A program made the position numbers and the translations under genes. Shown here piece after piece: positions 39,167 to 47,130 of a stretch of DNA of 64,000 bases. The stretch's first letter is position 1, and the number at the start of each line of letters is the position of its first letter. Under the pieces are notes generated by a model that made no database searches, was not told where the DNA came from, and was given only the letters and a program-made list of their open reading frames with translations. Source of the DNA: Porphyromonadaceae bacterium W3.11 (GTDB lineage: Bacteria > Bacteroidota > Bacteroidia > Bacteroidales > Porphyromonadaceae); contig JAUISX010000003.1 of assembly GCA_030434245.1 (NCBI GenBank), forward strand, positions 264,001-328,000, read 5' to 3'.

Positions 39167-39850
39167 ATGTATATTTGTCTCATGAAGTATTCAGAAAACG
39201 ATATGGAATTACTCTACTTCTGTAAGACAGAGGATCTCACAGCCGAAGATTACCAAACGATCTCCGAAGTGCCTCGCCGCGTCGTACAGTATGACAAAGG
39301 GGACATCATCGCACGCCAAGGAGAGACCATCAATGCCCTCTATTTCCTCACCAAGGGAAAGGTTCGTACCGAAATGGCATCTGATCAAGGATTTGCTCTC
39401 TATGTGGGCGAGGTAGTAGCACCCTTTCCCCTAGCTTCCGCTTTTCTCTTCACCAAGAACAATCGCTTCCCAGTGGATGTGATCGCCAATGAGAGTACCG
39501 AAATCTCAATTTTTCAGAAGAAAGATATTGAGTACTTGCTATCCAATTGCCCTCCCTTTCTGTATGGCTTTCTGGGATTGCTGGGAAATCAAATGAGACA
39601 TCTCTCTGAGCGACTTAAGGTCTTCTCCTTCGAAACGATAAGGTCAAAACTAGCCTACTACATCCTAACCATAAATCACAATGGCGAATTTCATTTTGAG
39701 AATAGCATTACTGACCTTGCAAGTTACTTTGGCGTCCGCCGCCAATCCTTATCTAGGGAGATCTCAAAAATGGTAGATGATAAGATCATCACCTTCGAAG
39801 GTGGACACGGTAATATCATTGACGTCAAGAAGTTCAAAGAGCTTCTCTAA
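39167..39850 (+). CDS. hcpR: Crp/Fnr-family regulator, probable HcpR
   Basis: Transcription factor, 227 residues from ATG 39167 or 222 from ATG 39182 (MKYSENDMELLYF). It has an N-terminal cyclic-nucleotide-like sensor fold (YDKGDIIARQGETINALYFL, about residues 42-61), a dimer helix, and a C-terminal winged helix (TDLASYFGVRRQSLSREISK, about 185-205). There are no Fnr-type N-terminal cysteine clusters. Divergence from hcp supports the HcpR assignment, which in Porphyromonas governs the nitrosative stress response. TATATTTG lies only 4 bases before ATG 39182, hinting at a leaderless mRNA from that codon. Confidence 0.85.
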   Translation: MYICLMKYSENDMELLYFCKTEDLTAEDYQTISEVPRRVVQYDKGDIIARQGETINALYFLTKGKVRTEMASDQGFALYVGEVVAPFPLASAFLFTKNNRFPVDVIANESTEISIFQKKDIEYLLSNCPPFLYGFLGLLGNQMRHLSERLKVFSFETIRSKLAYYILTINHNGEFHFENSITDLASYFGVRRQSLSREISKMVDDKIITFEGGHGNIIDVKKFKELL

Positions 39851-39871
39851 AGTACATTCCTATGTATAAAA

Positions 39872-39908
39872 AAGCCCCCTGCTATGTGTAATACACAGCA
39901 GGGGGCTT
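39872..39908 (+). terminator. Terminator after the Crp/Fnr regulator
   Basis: AAGCCCCCTGCT and AGCAGGGGGCTT form a long GC-rich stem with an inner GTGT/ACAC pairing, flanked by A-rich and T-containing tracts. It may serve both directions, since hsp20 on the minus strand ends at 40013. Confidence 0.88.
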
Positions 39909-40012
39909 CTCCTCATTCTTAGGACAGAATCCTAATTAAAAACTAAACCTAAACAAAAACTCAATGAAATATCAACCTAATTCAATCTCTCTCCCCTATT
40001 CTTCTAAACTCT

Positions 40013-40498
40013 TTAGTCTATAGAAATCATTCTCTCAACAGGCTTTTTCTCTTCCACTTTGACCTTTGGAAGTACCACTACTAGCATACCATGCTCCATG
40101 GTCCCCTTGATGTTTTCCTTATCAACATCCTCTGGCAAAGAGATACGCTGTACAAAACTCTGATGAGTAAATTCTCTACGCAAATATCTGACTGGCTTTT
40201 CCTCAACCTTTGCAACCTCTTTAGAGTCTGAAGTCTCAGCTTCATCGCTCTTCTCCTCTTTCTCAGACTTCTTCTCCATAGAGATAACCAATACATCTTC
40301 CTCATCAAGCTTTACCTCGACGTCTTCTTTAGTCATTCCAGGAGCAGCAATCTGTAAGGTATAATCCTCATCACTCTCAAGCACATTTAGCTGAGGTGCA
40401 CTATTTCTAAGGCTTCTACGAACAGGTTGGTAAGCATCGTCAAAATCCCAAACAGTTGGTAACATTGCATTTACTGCGTCAAAAAAACTACGTGTCAT
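40013..40498 (-). CDS. Small heat shock protein, Hsp20 family
   Basis: ATP-independent holdase chaperone forming oligomers. The alpha-crystallin domain starts at about residue 32 (PQLNVLESDEDYTLQIAAPG) and ends with GTMEHGMLVVVLPK, containing the G-x-L motif; the tail lacks a clear I-x-I but ends MISID. An unusual insert of about 25 charged residues (SEKEEKSDEAETSDSKEV) sits in the middle of the domain, longer than in most relatives. I use ATG 40498, since the frame upstream offers only TTG. A sigma-54-like promoter lies 109 bases upstream. Confidence 0.93.
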   Translation of the reverse strand: MTRSFFDAVNAMLPTVWDFDDAYQPVRRSLRNSAPQLNVLESDEDYTLQIAAPGMTKEDVEVKLDEEDVLVISMEKKSEKEEKSDEAETSDSKEVAKVEEKPVRYLRREFTHQSFVQRISLPEDVDKENIKGTMEHGMLVVVLPKVKVEEKKPVERMISID

Positions 40499-40606
40499 AA
40501 TCAATATCCTTTCTTATTCTATTTATTATATATTCTTTCTTTATGTGGCTTCATGATGAGCTATAATTTCTATGGCTTATCTTCAGCCGTTTACAGTACT
40601 ATAGTC

Positions 40607-40621
40607 GCAATACCCTTGCCA
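40607..40621 (-). promoter_or_regulatory. Sigma-54-like promoter upstream of hsp20
   Basis: On the minus strand TGGCAAGGGTATTGC matches the -24/-12 consensus: GG and GC are separated by exactly 10 bases within TGGCA-N6-TTGC. No TAnnTTTG box was found in the same interval. Upstream dyads at 40635-40646, 40661-40674 and 40706-40724 could be enhancer sites. Confidence 0.5.
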
Positions 40622-40634
40622 TAAAGTGCTGATT

Positions 40635-40724
40635 GACAACACTGTCTATTCCATGAAAGGATTGTCTGAACAATTGAAAAAATGTCCTGCCAGACTATCT
40701 AATACTGTCCGAAATGGGGTGACA
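40635..40724. promoter_or_regulatory. Cluster of TGTC/GACA dyads upstream of hsp20
   Basis: Three inverted repeats: GACA-N4-TGTC (40635-40646), ATTGT-N4-ACAAT (40661-40674) and TGTC-N11-GACA (40706-40724). A TGTCCGAA motif is shared by 40706 and the tig side (about 40967). They lie 14-103 bases upstream of the -24 element, where activators of sigma-54 bind. Confidence 0.35.
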
Positions 40725-40768
40725 TTTCTTCAGAGACGTGCAGATTATCAAGCAACGTTACGAGAAAA

Positions 40769-40787
40769 GAGAGAAGAACCTTCTCTC
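40769..40787. other. Perfect 8-bp hairpin in the hsp20-tig spacer
   Basis: GAGAGAAG and CTTCTCTC flank AAC. No T-run follows. It lies in the otherwise gene-free 40505-41073 region; role unknown. Confidence 0.3.
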
Positions 40788-41018
40788 ATGAATTGAGACA
40801 AAATAGGTTCATATCAGAATAAATGGCTTTTGTCAAACGTGATAGAGATTCAGAAAAAAGGTCTCAGTTCATAATAAGATACCATTACCATTATAAACAT
40901 AACTTGCTAAATAACAACCCTTACACTTCCCAGCAATAACATTGTAAGACCCAGGTATTAATTGTCCGAATATGGTGATTAGGGTATGTATAAACTATTA
41001 TAATTCAAGAAAAAAGAG

Positions 41019-41026
41019 TAACTTTG
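41019..41026 (+). promoter_or_regulatory. -7 box of tig
   Basis: TAACTTTG, 47 bases before the tig start. The preceding segment ATTATAATTCAAGAAAA is nearly identical to that upstream of tgt (about 53153-53169). Confidence 0.55.
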
Positions 41027-41073
41027 CGGATATTTGAAAATTCGAATTAATACATTATAGTAGATAGATTATT

Positions 41074-42468
41074 ATGAATATCTCAATACTTGAGCAAAAA
41101 GGTGGCTTAACCAAGATAGCCCTTGATCTAGTAAAAGCAGATTACGAAGACGCTTTCAAAAGCGAACTAAAGAAGGTATCAAAGACCGCTAAGGTATCAG
41201 GTTTCCGCGAAGGAAAGGTACCAACCGGTATGATCCAGAAAATGTACGGTCCAGCCATTCGTGTAGAGGTACTGAACCGTGTAGTGGGTGAAGCTGTAGG
41301 TAACTTCCTAGAAGAAAAAGAGATTCGCGTGATTGGTGCACCAGTACCAGACGAGAAGAATAATGAAGAGTTGCTGAAGGACGACTTCACCATCCACTTT
41401 AATATAGCAGAGTTTCCTAAGGAGCATGACTTTGACTTTTCGGACAAAACCTTTACCAAGTATGATATCAGCGTATCGAATAAGGATGTAGAGGAAGAAC
41501 TCGAACGTGCTCAGCAGAGTGCTGCTACCCTTAAGGATATTGATACCGTAACAGCTGATGCTGTAGTAGGTGGTGATATTGCTGAGGTTGAAGGCGATGT
41601 TCGCAAGGAAGGTGGCATCGTTAAGGAGAATGTGACTATCTACCCTCAGTTCATGAAGGACTCAGACGAACAAGCTAAGTTCATAGATGCTGCTAAGACT
41701 TCTGTAGTGGTATTCAATCCTTATAAGGCTTTTGATGGAAACGAAGCTGAGCTATCTTCTCTCTTCGGAATTGACAAAGAAGAGGTAGAATCTCTAAAGG
41801 ATAAGGAATTTAGCTTCCAAATCGAGACCATCCGCTCTATGCAAAAAGCTAAGCTAGGCAAGGAGTTCTACAACATGGTCTTTGGCGAAGGCGAGGTTTC
41901 AAACAAGGAAGAGGCTAAAGACAAGATTCGCGAGTTCTTAATGAAGCGTGAAGAAGCTAACGCTGACTATAAGTTTAGCCTTGACTTCATCAATTACATC
42001 AAGTCTGAGAAGGCTCCAAAGCTGGAACTTGCTGAAGATACCATCGTAGAGTGGTATAAGGAAAGTAAGCAGAGAGATAGCGAAGAGAATGCTGATAAAG
42101 ATGTGGACAAAGAAGCACTCATGAAGAGTCTTCGCGAAGAGATCTATGTCCGTGACTTAGCGAAAGAACATGAGGTAACTGTTACTGAAGATGACCTTAA
42201 GAGCTATGCAATGGAGGTCACTCGTAGTCAATTTGCTCAAATGGGATGGGCAAACCCTGATCCTAAGTTCGTTGAAGAATATGCATTGAAGCAACTGTCA
42301 GACTCTAACTTTGCTTACTCTCTTGAGATGAACCTACTTGAGCAAAAACTTGCTAAGGCTATGCAGGAGAAGGTAAATCTGGAGAAAAAAGAGGTGACTT
42401 CTGAAGAATTCAAGGCTATCCTTAACCCTGAAGACGAAGAAGAGACTAAAGAAGAGTCTGCTGAGTAA
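41074..42468 (+). CDS. tig: Trigger factor
   Basis: Ribosome-bound chaperone for nascent chains. The N-terminal ribosome-binding domain shows KVSGFREGKVPTGMIQKMYG (about residues 41-60), the analogue of the G-F-R-x-G-K-x-P signature. The middle domain is poorly conserved as a prolyl isomerase, which is usual in this phylum. The C-terminal part is long, helical and acidic. Length 464 fits. It is a single gene with its own promoter and terminator. Confidence 0.96.
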   Translation: MNISILEQKGGLTKIALDLVKADYEDAFKSELKKVSKTAKVSGFREGKVPTGMIQKMYGPAIRVEVLNRVVGEAVGNFLEEKEIRVIGAPVPDEKNNEELLKDDFTIHFNIAEFPKEHDFDFSDKTFTKYDISVSNKDVEEELERAQQSAATLKDIDTVTADAVVGGDIAEVEGDVRKEGGIVKENVTIYPQFMKDSDEQAKFIDAAKTSVVVFNPYKAFDGNEAELSSLFGIDKEEVESLKDKEFSFQIETIRSMQKAKLGKEFYNMVFGEGEVSNKEEAKDKIREFLMKREEANADYKFSLDFINYIKSEKAPKLELAEDTIVEWYKESKQRDSEENADKDVDKEALMKSLREEIYVRDLAKEHEVTVTEDDLKSYAMEVTRSQFAQMGWANPDPKFVEEYALKQLSDSNFAYSLEMNLLEQKLAKAMQEKVNLEKKEVTSEEFKAILNPEDEEETKEESAE

Positions 42469-42501
42469 GACAAACTGATACATAGCGGTATTAAACATAC
42501 T

Positions 42502-42535
42502 TAGGAGCGAAACCAACTATAAGGTTTCGCTCCTA
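42502..42535 (+). terminator. Terminator of tig
   Basis: TAGGAGCGAAACC and its complement form a perfect 13-bp stem with an 8-base loop, followed by TTATTTT. Confidence 0.88.
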
Positions 42536-42656
42536 TTATTTTGCCATCGAAGCACCCATTTGTAAGAATTGATACGACCATAAACATTTAGAGATTGCTG
42601 AACGAAGGGTCAGCCCCTACCTCATAATAGTTTGGACTTTGGAACAAAAGAAATAG

Positions 42657-42664
42657 TATCTTTG
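42657..42664 (+). promoter_or_regulatory. -7 box of the CDF-rnhB operon
   Basis: TATCTTTG fits TAnnTTTG, with TTTG at 42631-42634, a 22-base spacing. It lies 44 bases before the start codon. Confidence 0.5.
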
Positions 42665-42708
42665 TAAAAGAGAGATAATAAATTGGATGTCAAAAGAATA
42701 TTGATGTA

Positions 42709-43662
42709 ATGTCAAGAGAAATAAATAACAATGCTAACGAAGTAAGACACCAAGAAAAGATGAGAGCTTACATGGTTAGTTTCTGGGTTAATCTCATTTT
42801 ACCGCCACTGAAGCTCTTTGTGGGCGTCATTGGTAATAGCGTTGCACTGATAGCTGATGGAATCAATTCACTAGCTGATATTCTCAGTAATATCATTGTC
42901 TATGTCTTCCTGAAGCTCTCTGGGAAGCCGAGAGATGATGATCACCACTATGGGCATGGTAAGTATGAGACCATCGCAGCCTTCACTCTATCGGCGATGA
43001 TGATTGTAGCATCAGCGATAATCATTGCAAAGTCCACCATCACCTTTGTTGATTACTTCACCAAAGGCCTATTGCCAGAGCAGCCTGAGTGGACCGTGGT
43101 AGTAGTCGCTCTATTCGCAATTGTATTAAAAATCGGGGCCTACAGGTACACGCTCAGAAAAGCAAAAGAGACCAAGAGCGAGGCCCTGCATGCCGAAGCA
43201 CTAGACCACAGGAGTGATGTGCTGAGTGCCACAGCAGTACTCATAGGAGCCACAGGATCTATCCTGATTGGTGATACAGCTAGGCTTCTGGAGCCTCTAG
43301 CTGCTTTCATTGTGGCTCTTCTCATCATCCGCATGGCATTAGAGATATGGAAACCATCCTTAGCAAAACTCACTGACGGGAGTTTGTCGAAGGATATCCA
43401 AGAGGAAATCCTCAAGATCGCAGGAGAGGTAGAGGGTGTGTATGATCCTCATAATCTTAGGACCAGAATGCTAGGGAGCGATGTGATGGCTATTGAGCTA
43501 GATATTAGAGTAGATGGAAACCTCACACTCTTTGAGGCTCATGATTATACTATTATCATTGAGAGAAAACTAAGAGATCAATTCGGTGAAAGCACTCATA
43601 TCATTATCCACCAAGAGCCCAAACTTCCATACACCCACCAGATAAATGACTCAAAAAGGTGA
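42709..43662 (+). CDS. Cation diffusion facilitator transporter
   Basis: Inner membrane antiporter exporting divalent metals (Zn, Fe, Mn or Co) in exchange for protons. The 317 residues have six membrane segments: the metal-site motif SVALIADGINSLADILSN in TM2, the HHYGHGKYET loop, and the second site HAEALDHRSDVLSATAVLIG in TM5. The cytoplasmic C-terminal domain follows. Which metal it carries is not clear from sequence. Its stop overlaps the rnhB start (GTGA). Confidence 0.93.
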   Translation: MSREINNNANEVRHQEKMRAYMVSFWVNLILPPLKLFVGVIGNSVALIADGINSLADILSNIIVYVFLKLSGKPRDDDHHYGHGKYETIAAFTLSAMMIVASAIIIAKSTITFVDYFTKGLLPEQPEWTVVVVALFAIVLKIGAYRYTLRKAKETKSEALHAEALDHRSDVLSATAVLIGATGSILIGDTARLLEPLAAFIVALLIIRMALEIWKPSLAKLTDGSLSKDIQEEILKIAGEVEGVYDPHNLRTRMLGSDVMAIELDIRVDGNLTLFEAHDYTIIIERKLRDQFGESTHIIIHQEPKLPYTHQINDSKR

Positions 43663-44279
43663 AAAGTAAAACGACCATACAGTTACCAAACAGGATAAAA
43701 AAGGATAGACTCGAAGCTGGGGTTGATGAAGTGGGTAGAGGCTGTCTAGCAGGACCTGTGGTCGCCGCAGCAGTCATACTACCAGAGGATTGCTCAATAG
43801 AGGGATTGCATGACTCCAAAAAACTTTCGGCTCTCAAGAGAGAGATGCTCTCCGTCCAAATAAAAGAACAAGCCATTGCCTATGCTATCGGAGAAATTTC
43901 TCCAGCACATATAGATAGAGTAAACATCCTACAAGCTACCTTCCTAGCTATGACGGAATCAATTAAGGGGCTTCTGATGGCTCCTGAATATCTACTCATA
44001 GACGGAAATAGATTTCACTCGACACTCGAGATACCATACGAGACCATCGTTGGAGGTGATGACAAAGTAGCCAGTATCGCTGCTGCATCTATTCTTGCTA
44101 AAGTGTACCGCGATAATATGATGAAAGCATACGCCCTTGATTATCCACAATATGATTGGGAGCATAATATGGGCTACGGCACACAAAAGCACCTCATTGC
44201 GATCCAACGATATGGAATCTCACCACTTCACCGAAAAAGCTTCGGTCCGTGCCAACCAACTCTTTTTACCCTAAAATGA
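43659..44279 (+). CDS. rnhB: Ribonuclease HII
   Basis: Removes ribonucleotides and RNA from RNA-DNA hybrids. The catalytic acids lie in AGVDEVGRGCLAGPVV and LLIDGNRF; MGYGTQKHL is the conserved C-terminal signature. Length 206 is standard. The start is GTG 43659, overlapping the CDF stop by 4 bases; its own stop overlaps the next start as ATGA. All three genes are translationally linked. Confidence 0.96.
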   Translation: MKSKTTIQLPNRIKKDRLEAGVDEVGRGCLAGPVVAAAVILPEDCSIEGLHDSKKLSALKREMLSVQIKEQAIAYAIGEISPAHIDRVNILQATFLAMTESIKGLLMAPEYLLIDGNRFHSTLEIPYETIVGGDDKVASIAAASILAKVYRDNMMKAYALDYPQYDWEHNMGYGTQKHLIAIQRYGISPLHRKSFGPCQPTLFTLK

Positions 44280-45823
44280 ACACACGAAATCACATAAGAT
44301 TTGGTAAGATGGCATTGATGACAATGATCATTACCATACTCTCCAGCACTGCTGCAATACCTACATATGCCCAAATAGGTCGAGGTACCAGCACTCTACA
44401 ACCAACCGCCATCATGGATGTTGCGGATGAGAGCCTGGTCTTCCTTGGATTACCCTACGAAAATAATCAGACCGAAGCGGACGTCTACATCCTTTATTCT
44501 TCTGAAAATCAAGAAAAAAAGATCACCCACCCTCTCGTCATAGTTGAAGGCTTCTTTCCAAACTTCTTAACCCGGATAGGGCTATATAATCCAATACGAG
44601 CAGAGGTACTCACAAGTGTGCGTCCGGTCTTTCCAGAAATGGATCTCATATATGTAGCTTGGAGAGATGCCGAAGCCCCCATTGAATCAAATAGTGAAAC
44701 CCTCAAGGTGATCCTATTATGGCTACAAGAGGTCCTCTCACAAAATCAATCAAATGAAAGAATTACTCTCATAGGGCATTCCATGGGTGGCTTAGTAGGG
44801 AGATGGACTCTTACTCAAATGGAGGAAAAACAAATCCCTCATGGGGTCGGCTGTTATGTTAGTTATGACACGCCCCATTTAGGAGCTCACTTCCCTCTTG
44901 GATTGGCTTATGGCGTACAAGGTGCAGCAAAACTGGGTTCGACAAAAGAACAATTTGTAAAGCATCTACCATCTGCTGAGCTTTATATTCTAAATCAGTT
45001 AGGGAGCACGATGCACTCTGCCTCAGCTGAACAGATGGTCATTCAGAATGTACTCTCAAATGGAATAATAGATAATACCAAGCATAATACTTGGCTGAAA
45101 AAACTGAATGACGCCGGACTCCCTAAGGGAGACATGGGATATAGCATGCAATGTTTTGCGATATCCAATTCGGACAATAAGGAACATGCTGCTCTGAAGG
45201 AGCCATACATTGACATGAACTTTGAGGCAAGGTCTGATTTCATAGGACTATTTGGAGGGATATGGGATTTTAGTGCTGCTATCTCCACAGGGATTCTACT
45301 TAGTGATGCCAAAGCCGCCATTCTCAGTATATTACCAGGAAGAACAAAAATACAAGGAAAGGTATACTGTGCACCGGGTGCCACACATAATGATGAGATC
45401 ACAAAACTTGAAGTGAAGCTTGAAAAAAAGTTATTCTACTTCATCCCCATCAATTACACTATATATAGTTATCAACAAAAGCACCCTAAAAATGTCCCAA
45501 GCTATGATTACTACCCCTCCAGCTTCTGGCCTATGGGTGGGATCCGTACTACTGATGAAAATAATAAACTCCCTATTTTTAGAGACTTTAAGTACAAGAT
45601 CGAATCCACTATGGCTATGCCCTTTATTCCAGAGATAAGTGCTTTAGCCATTACCTCGGCATCTTCTCCTGATAGTTCTGAAAAGCAAAAGGAGGAGTCT
45701 TTATTTGGGAAAAACACATACATCTCCTCAGAACCACTCAATCATAATGTGCTCTCAATAGAGGCATTAAATTGGCTGAAAGATCGGGCTTTCTCAGTAG
45801 AACCTGAGTCAGTTCAGCAATAA
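44276..45823 (+). CDS. Secreted lipase-like alpha/beta hydrolase
   Basis: Exported protein of 515 residues with a signal peptide ending about residue 33 (PTYA-QIG). The nucleophile is S169 in LIGHSMGGLVGRWTL, the lipase GxSxG elbow, followed by YVSYDTPHLGAHFP, as in triacylglycerol lipases and PGAP1-like hydrolases. Residues 91-130 form the first strand and a variable lid. The C-terminal 150 residues have no recognised domain. I use ATG 44276, which overlaps the rnhB stop; an upstream in-frame ATG would start inside rnhB. Substrate unknown, presumably an acyl ester. Confidence 0.75.
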   Translation: MNTRNHIRFGKMALMTMIITILSSTAAIPTYAQIGRGTSTLQPTAIMDVADESLVFLGLPYENNQTEADVYILYSSENQEKKITHPLVIVEGFFPNFLTRIGLYNPIRAEVLTSVRPVFPEMDLIYVAWRDAEAPIESNSETLKVILLWLQEVLSQNQSNERITLIGHSMGGLVGRWTLTQMEEKQIPHGVGCYVSYDTPHLGAHFPLGLAYGVQGAAKLGSTKEQFVKHLPSAELYILNQLGSTMHSASAEQMVIQNVLSNGIIDNTKHNTWLKKLNDAGLPKGDMGYSMQCFAISNSDNKEHAALKEPYIDMNFEARSDFIGLFGGIWDFSAAISTGILLSDAKAAILSILPGRTKIQGKVYCAPGATHNDEITKLEVKLEKKLFYFIPINYTIYSYQQKHPKNVPSYDYYPSSFWPMGGIRTTDENNKLPIFRDFKYKIESTMAMPFIPEISALAITSASSPDSSEKQKEESLFGKNTYISSEPLNHNVLSIEALNWLKDRAFSVEPESVQQ

Positions 45824-45893
45824 GTCAGATGCAGAGTTGCACCTAATGCTTTTCTCGCCAGGTTGTAAATAAATCTGACAAGATGCTTGATGA

Positions 45894-45998
45894 TCAATAA
45901 ACCACAATAGGCTGACCTTCAAGATTAAAAAGCACATCAAAGTACTTACCCTTCAGAATACTGACTGCGGAACGCAGTAGATTGATATAAAAAAGGCT
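45894..45998 (-). pseudogene. Possible 3' remnant of a lost gene
   Basis: After the chrA stop the same strand carries a 34-codon frame without a start codon, reading SAVSILKGKYFDVLFNLEG and ending QPIVVY-stop. Its composition is protein-like. It resembles the tail of a larger, now deleted gene. I do not recognise the family. Confidence 0.3.
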
Positions 45999-46001
45999 CC
46001 C

Positions 46002-46532
46002 TCAGATGTAGATAAGGTACCCCGCAATTCCACTTAAGACAATCAACGCGATGGGATGAATCCACTTCTTCACGACCAATAATAAAGTTACTGCAAATAT
46101 GGCATAACTGATATAGTCAATGAAGTTCTCTCCATTACAGAGAAGTAATGCCGCCGCTGCGATCAACCCAACAGCTGCAGGTCGTATTCCTGTAAAGATA
46201 GCATTGAAGTGTTTATTATTCTTGATCTTAGCAAAAGAGAGCGAGATTAATAGGACTATAACAAAGGATGGTAACATTACTGCCAACGTGGCAATAATAC
46301 TACCCCATACTGAGCCAGTAACACTATATCCAATATAGGTAGCACTATTAATACCAATTGGCCCTGGAGTCATCTGTGAGACCGCCACAATGTCCGTAAA
46401 TTCCTGTAGCGAAAGCCACTGATGCTTAGTCACCACCTCCTCCTGAATCAGAGAAAGCATAGCATACCCACCACCAAAACCAACGAGTCCTATCTTAAGA
46501 TAAACGAATAACAGCTGTACGTACAAACTCAT
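46002..46532 (-). CDS. chrA: Chromate transporter family protein, second half
   Basis: Membrane protein of 176 residues with about five hydrophobic segments and the ChrA signature FGGGYAMLSLIQEEVV plus QMTPGPIGINSATYIGY. It is a half-size ChrA, paired with the 199-residue gene just upstream, which it overlaps by 4 bases (ATGA). The two would form a heterodimer equal to one long-chain ChrA. Family members export chromate with sulfate as a competitor; the natural substrate in this host is unknown. Confidence 0.88.
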   Translation of the reverse strand: MSLYVQLLFVYLKIGLVGFGGGYAMLSLIQEEVVTKHQWLSLQEFTDIVAVSQMTPGPIGINSATYIGYSVTGSVWGSIIATLAVMLPSFVIVLLISLSFAKIKNNKHFNAIFTGIRPAAVGLIAAAALLLCNGENFIDYISYAIFAVTLLLVVKKWIHPIALIVLSGIAGYLIYI

Positions 46533-47128
46533 TTCTTATCCCCTCCTTTCATCAAATTCTTTGAGATAAACATCGTGTAGAGCCACCCAAGAAAAGCTGC
46601 CACGACAATCATCGTAACAGGGCTAATCCCTAACAACCATACTGATATGGCTACCACAGTAGGTACCCATACCCATTTCCAACCAAGTCTTAGAGTACGC
46701 CATACGGAGATACAAGGTGCTGCTATCAACGCAACTACAGCAGGACGCATTCCCTTAAACACCGCTTCTACAGCTGGATTGTCCTTAAACTTTGTGGCAT
46801 AGATAGCCAATATAATAATGATAACAAAACTGGGAAATGTACAGCTAATAGCACATACAATAGCACCTAGCACTCCCTGCAAGCGATAACCGACGAAGAT
46901 AGACATATTAACTGCAAAAATGCCCGGAAGTGACTGTGCCACAGCAAAAAGATCTATAAACTCATCATCTCCCATCCAATGCCTACGATCAACGATCTCA
47001 CGCCGTATCAATTCGAGCATTGCATGACCACCTCCAAATGTGAATCCGCCGATGATAAAAAAGGTTTTAGCCAAAAGCCAGATTTGAGTCCACGATCTTT
47101 CTGGCTTATTAATTGAAGGACTACTCAT
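46529..47128 (-). CDS. chrA: Chromate transporter family protein, first half
   Basis: A 199-residue membrane protein with the matching signature FGGGHAMLELIRREIVDRRHW and AVAQSLPGIFAVNMSIFVGY. About five to six membrane segments. Together with the downstream half-gene it makes a short-chain ChrA pair. It starts 2 bases after the HAD gene stop, inside the rsmI operon. Confidence 0.88.
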   Translation of the reverse strand: MSSPSINKPERSWTQIWLLAKTFFIIGGFTFGGGHAMLELIRREIVDRRHWMGDDEFIDLFAVAQSLPGIFAVNMSIFVGYRLQGVLGAIVCAISCTFPSFVIIIILAIYATKFKDNPAVEAVFKGMRPAVVALIAAPCISVWRTLRLGWKWVWVPTVVAISVWLLGISPVTMIVVAAFLGWLYTMFISKNLMKGGDKK

Positions 47129-47130
47129 TG

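Noticed and set aside
45964-45978. ACTGCG-GAA-CGCAGT hairpin as terminator for chrA or the lipase gene
   Set aside because: No T-run follows on either strand, and it lies within the apparent gene remnant.
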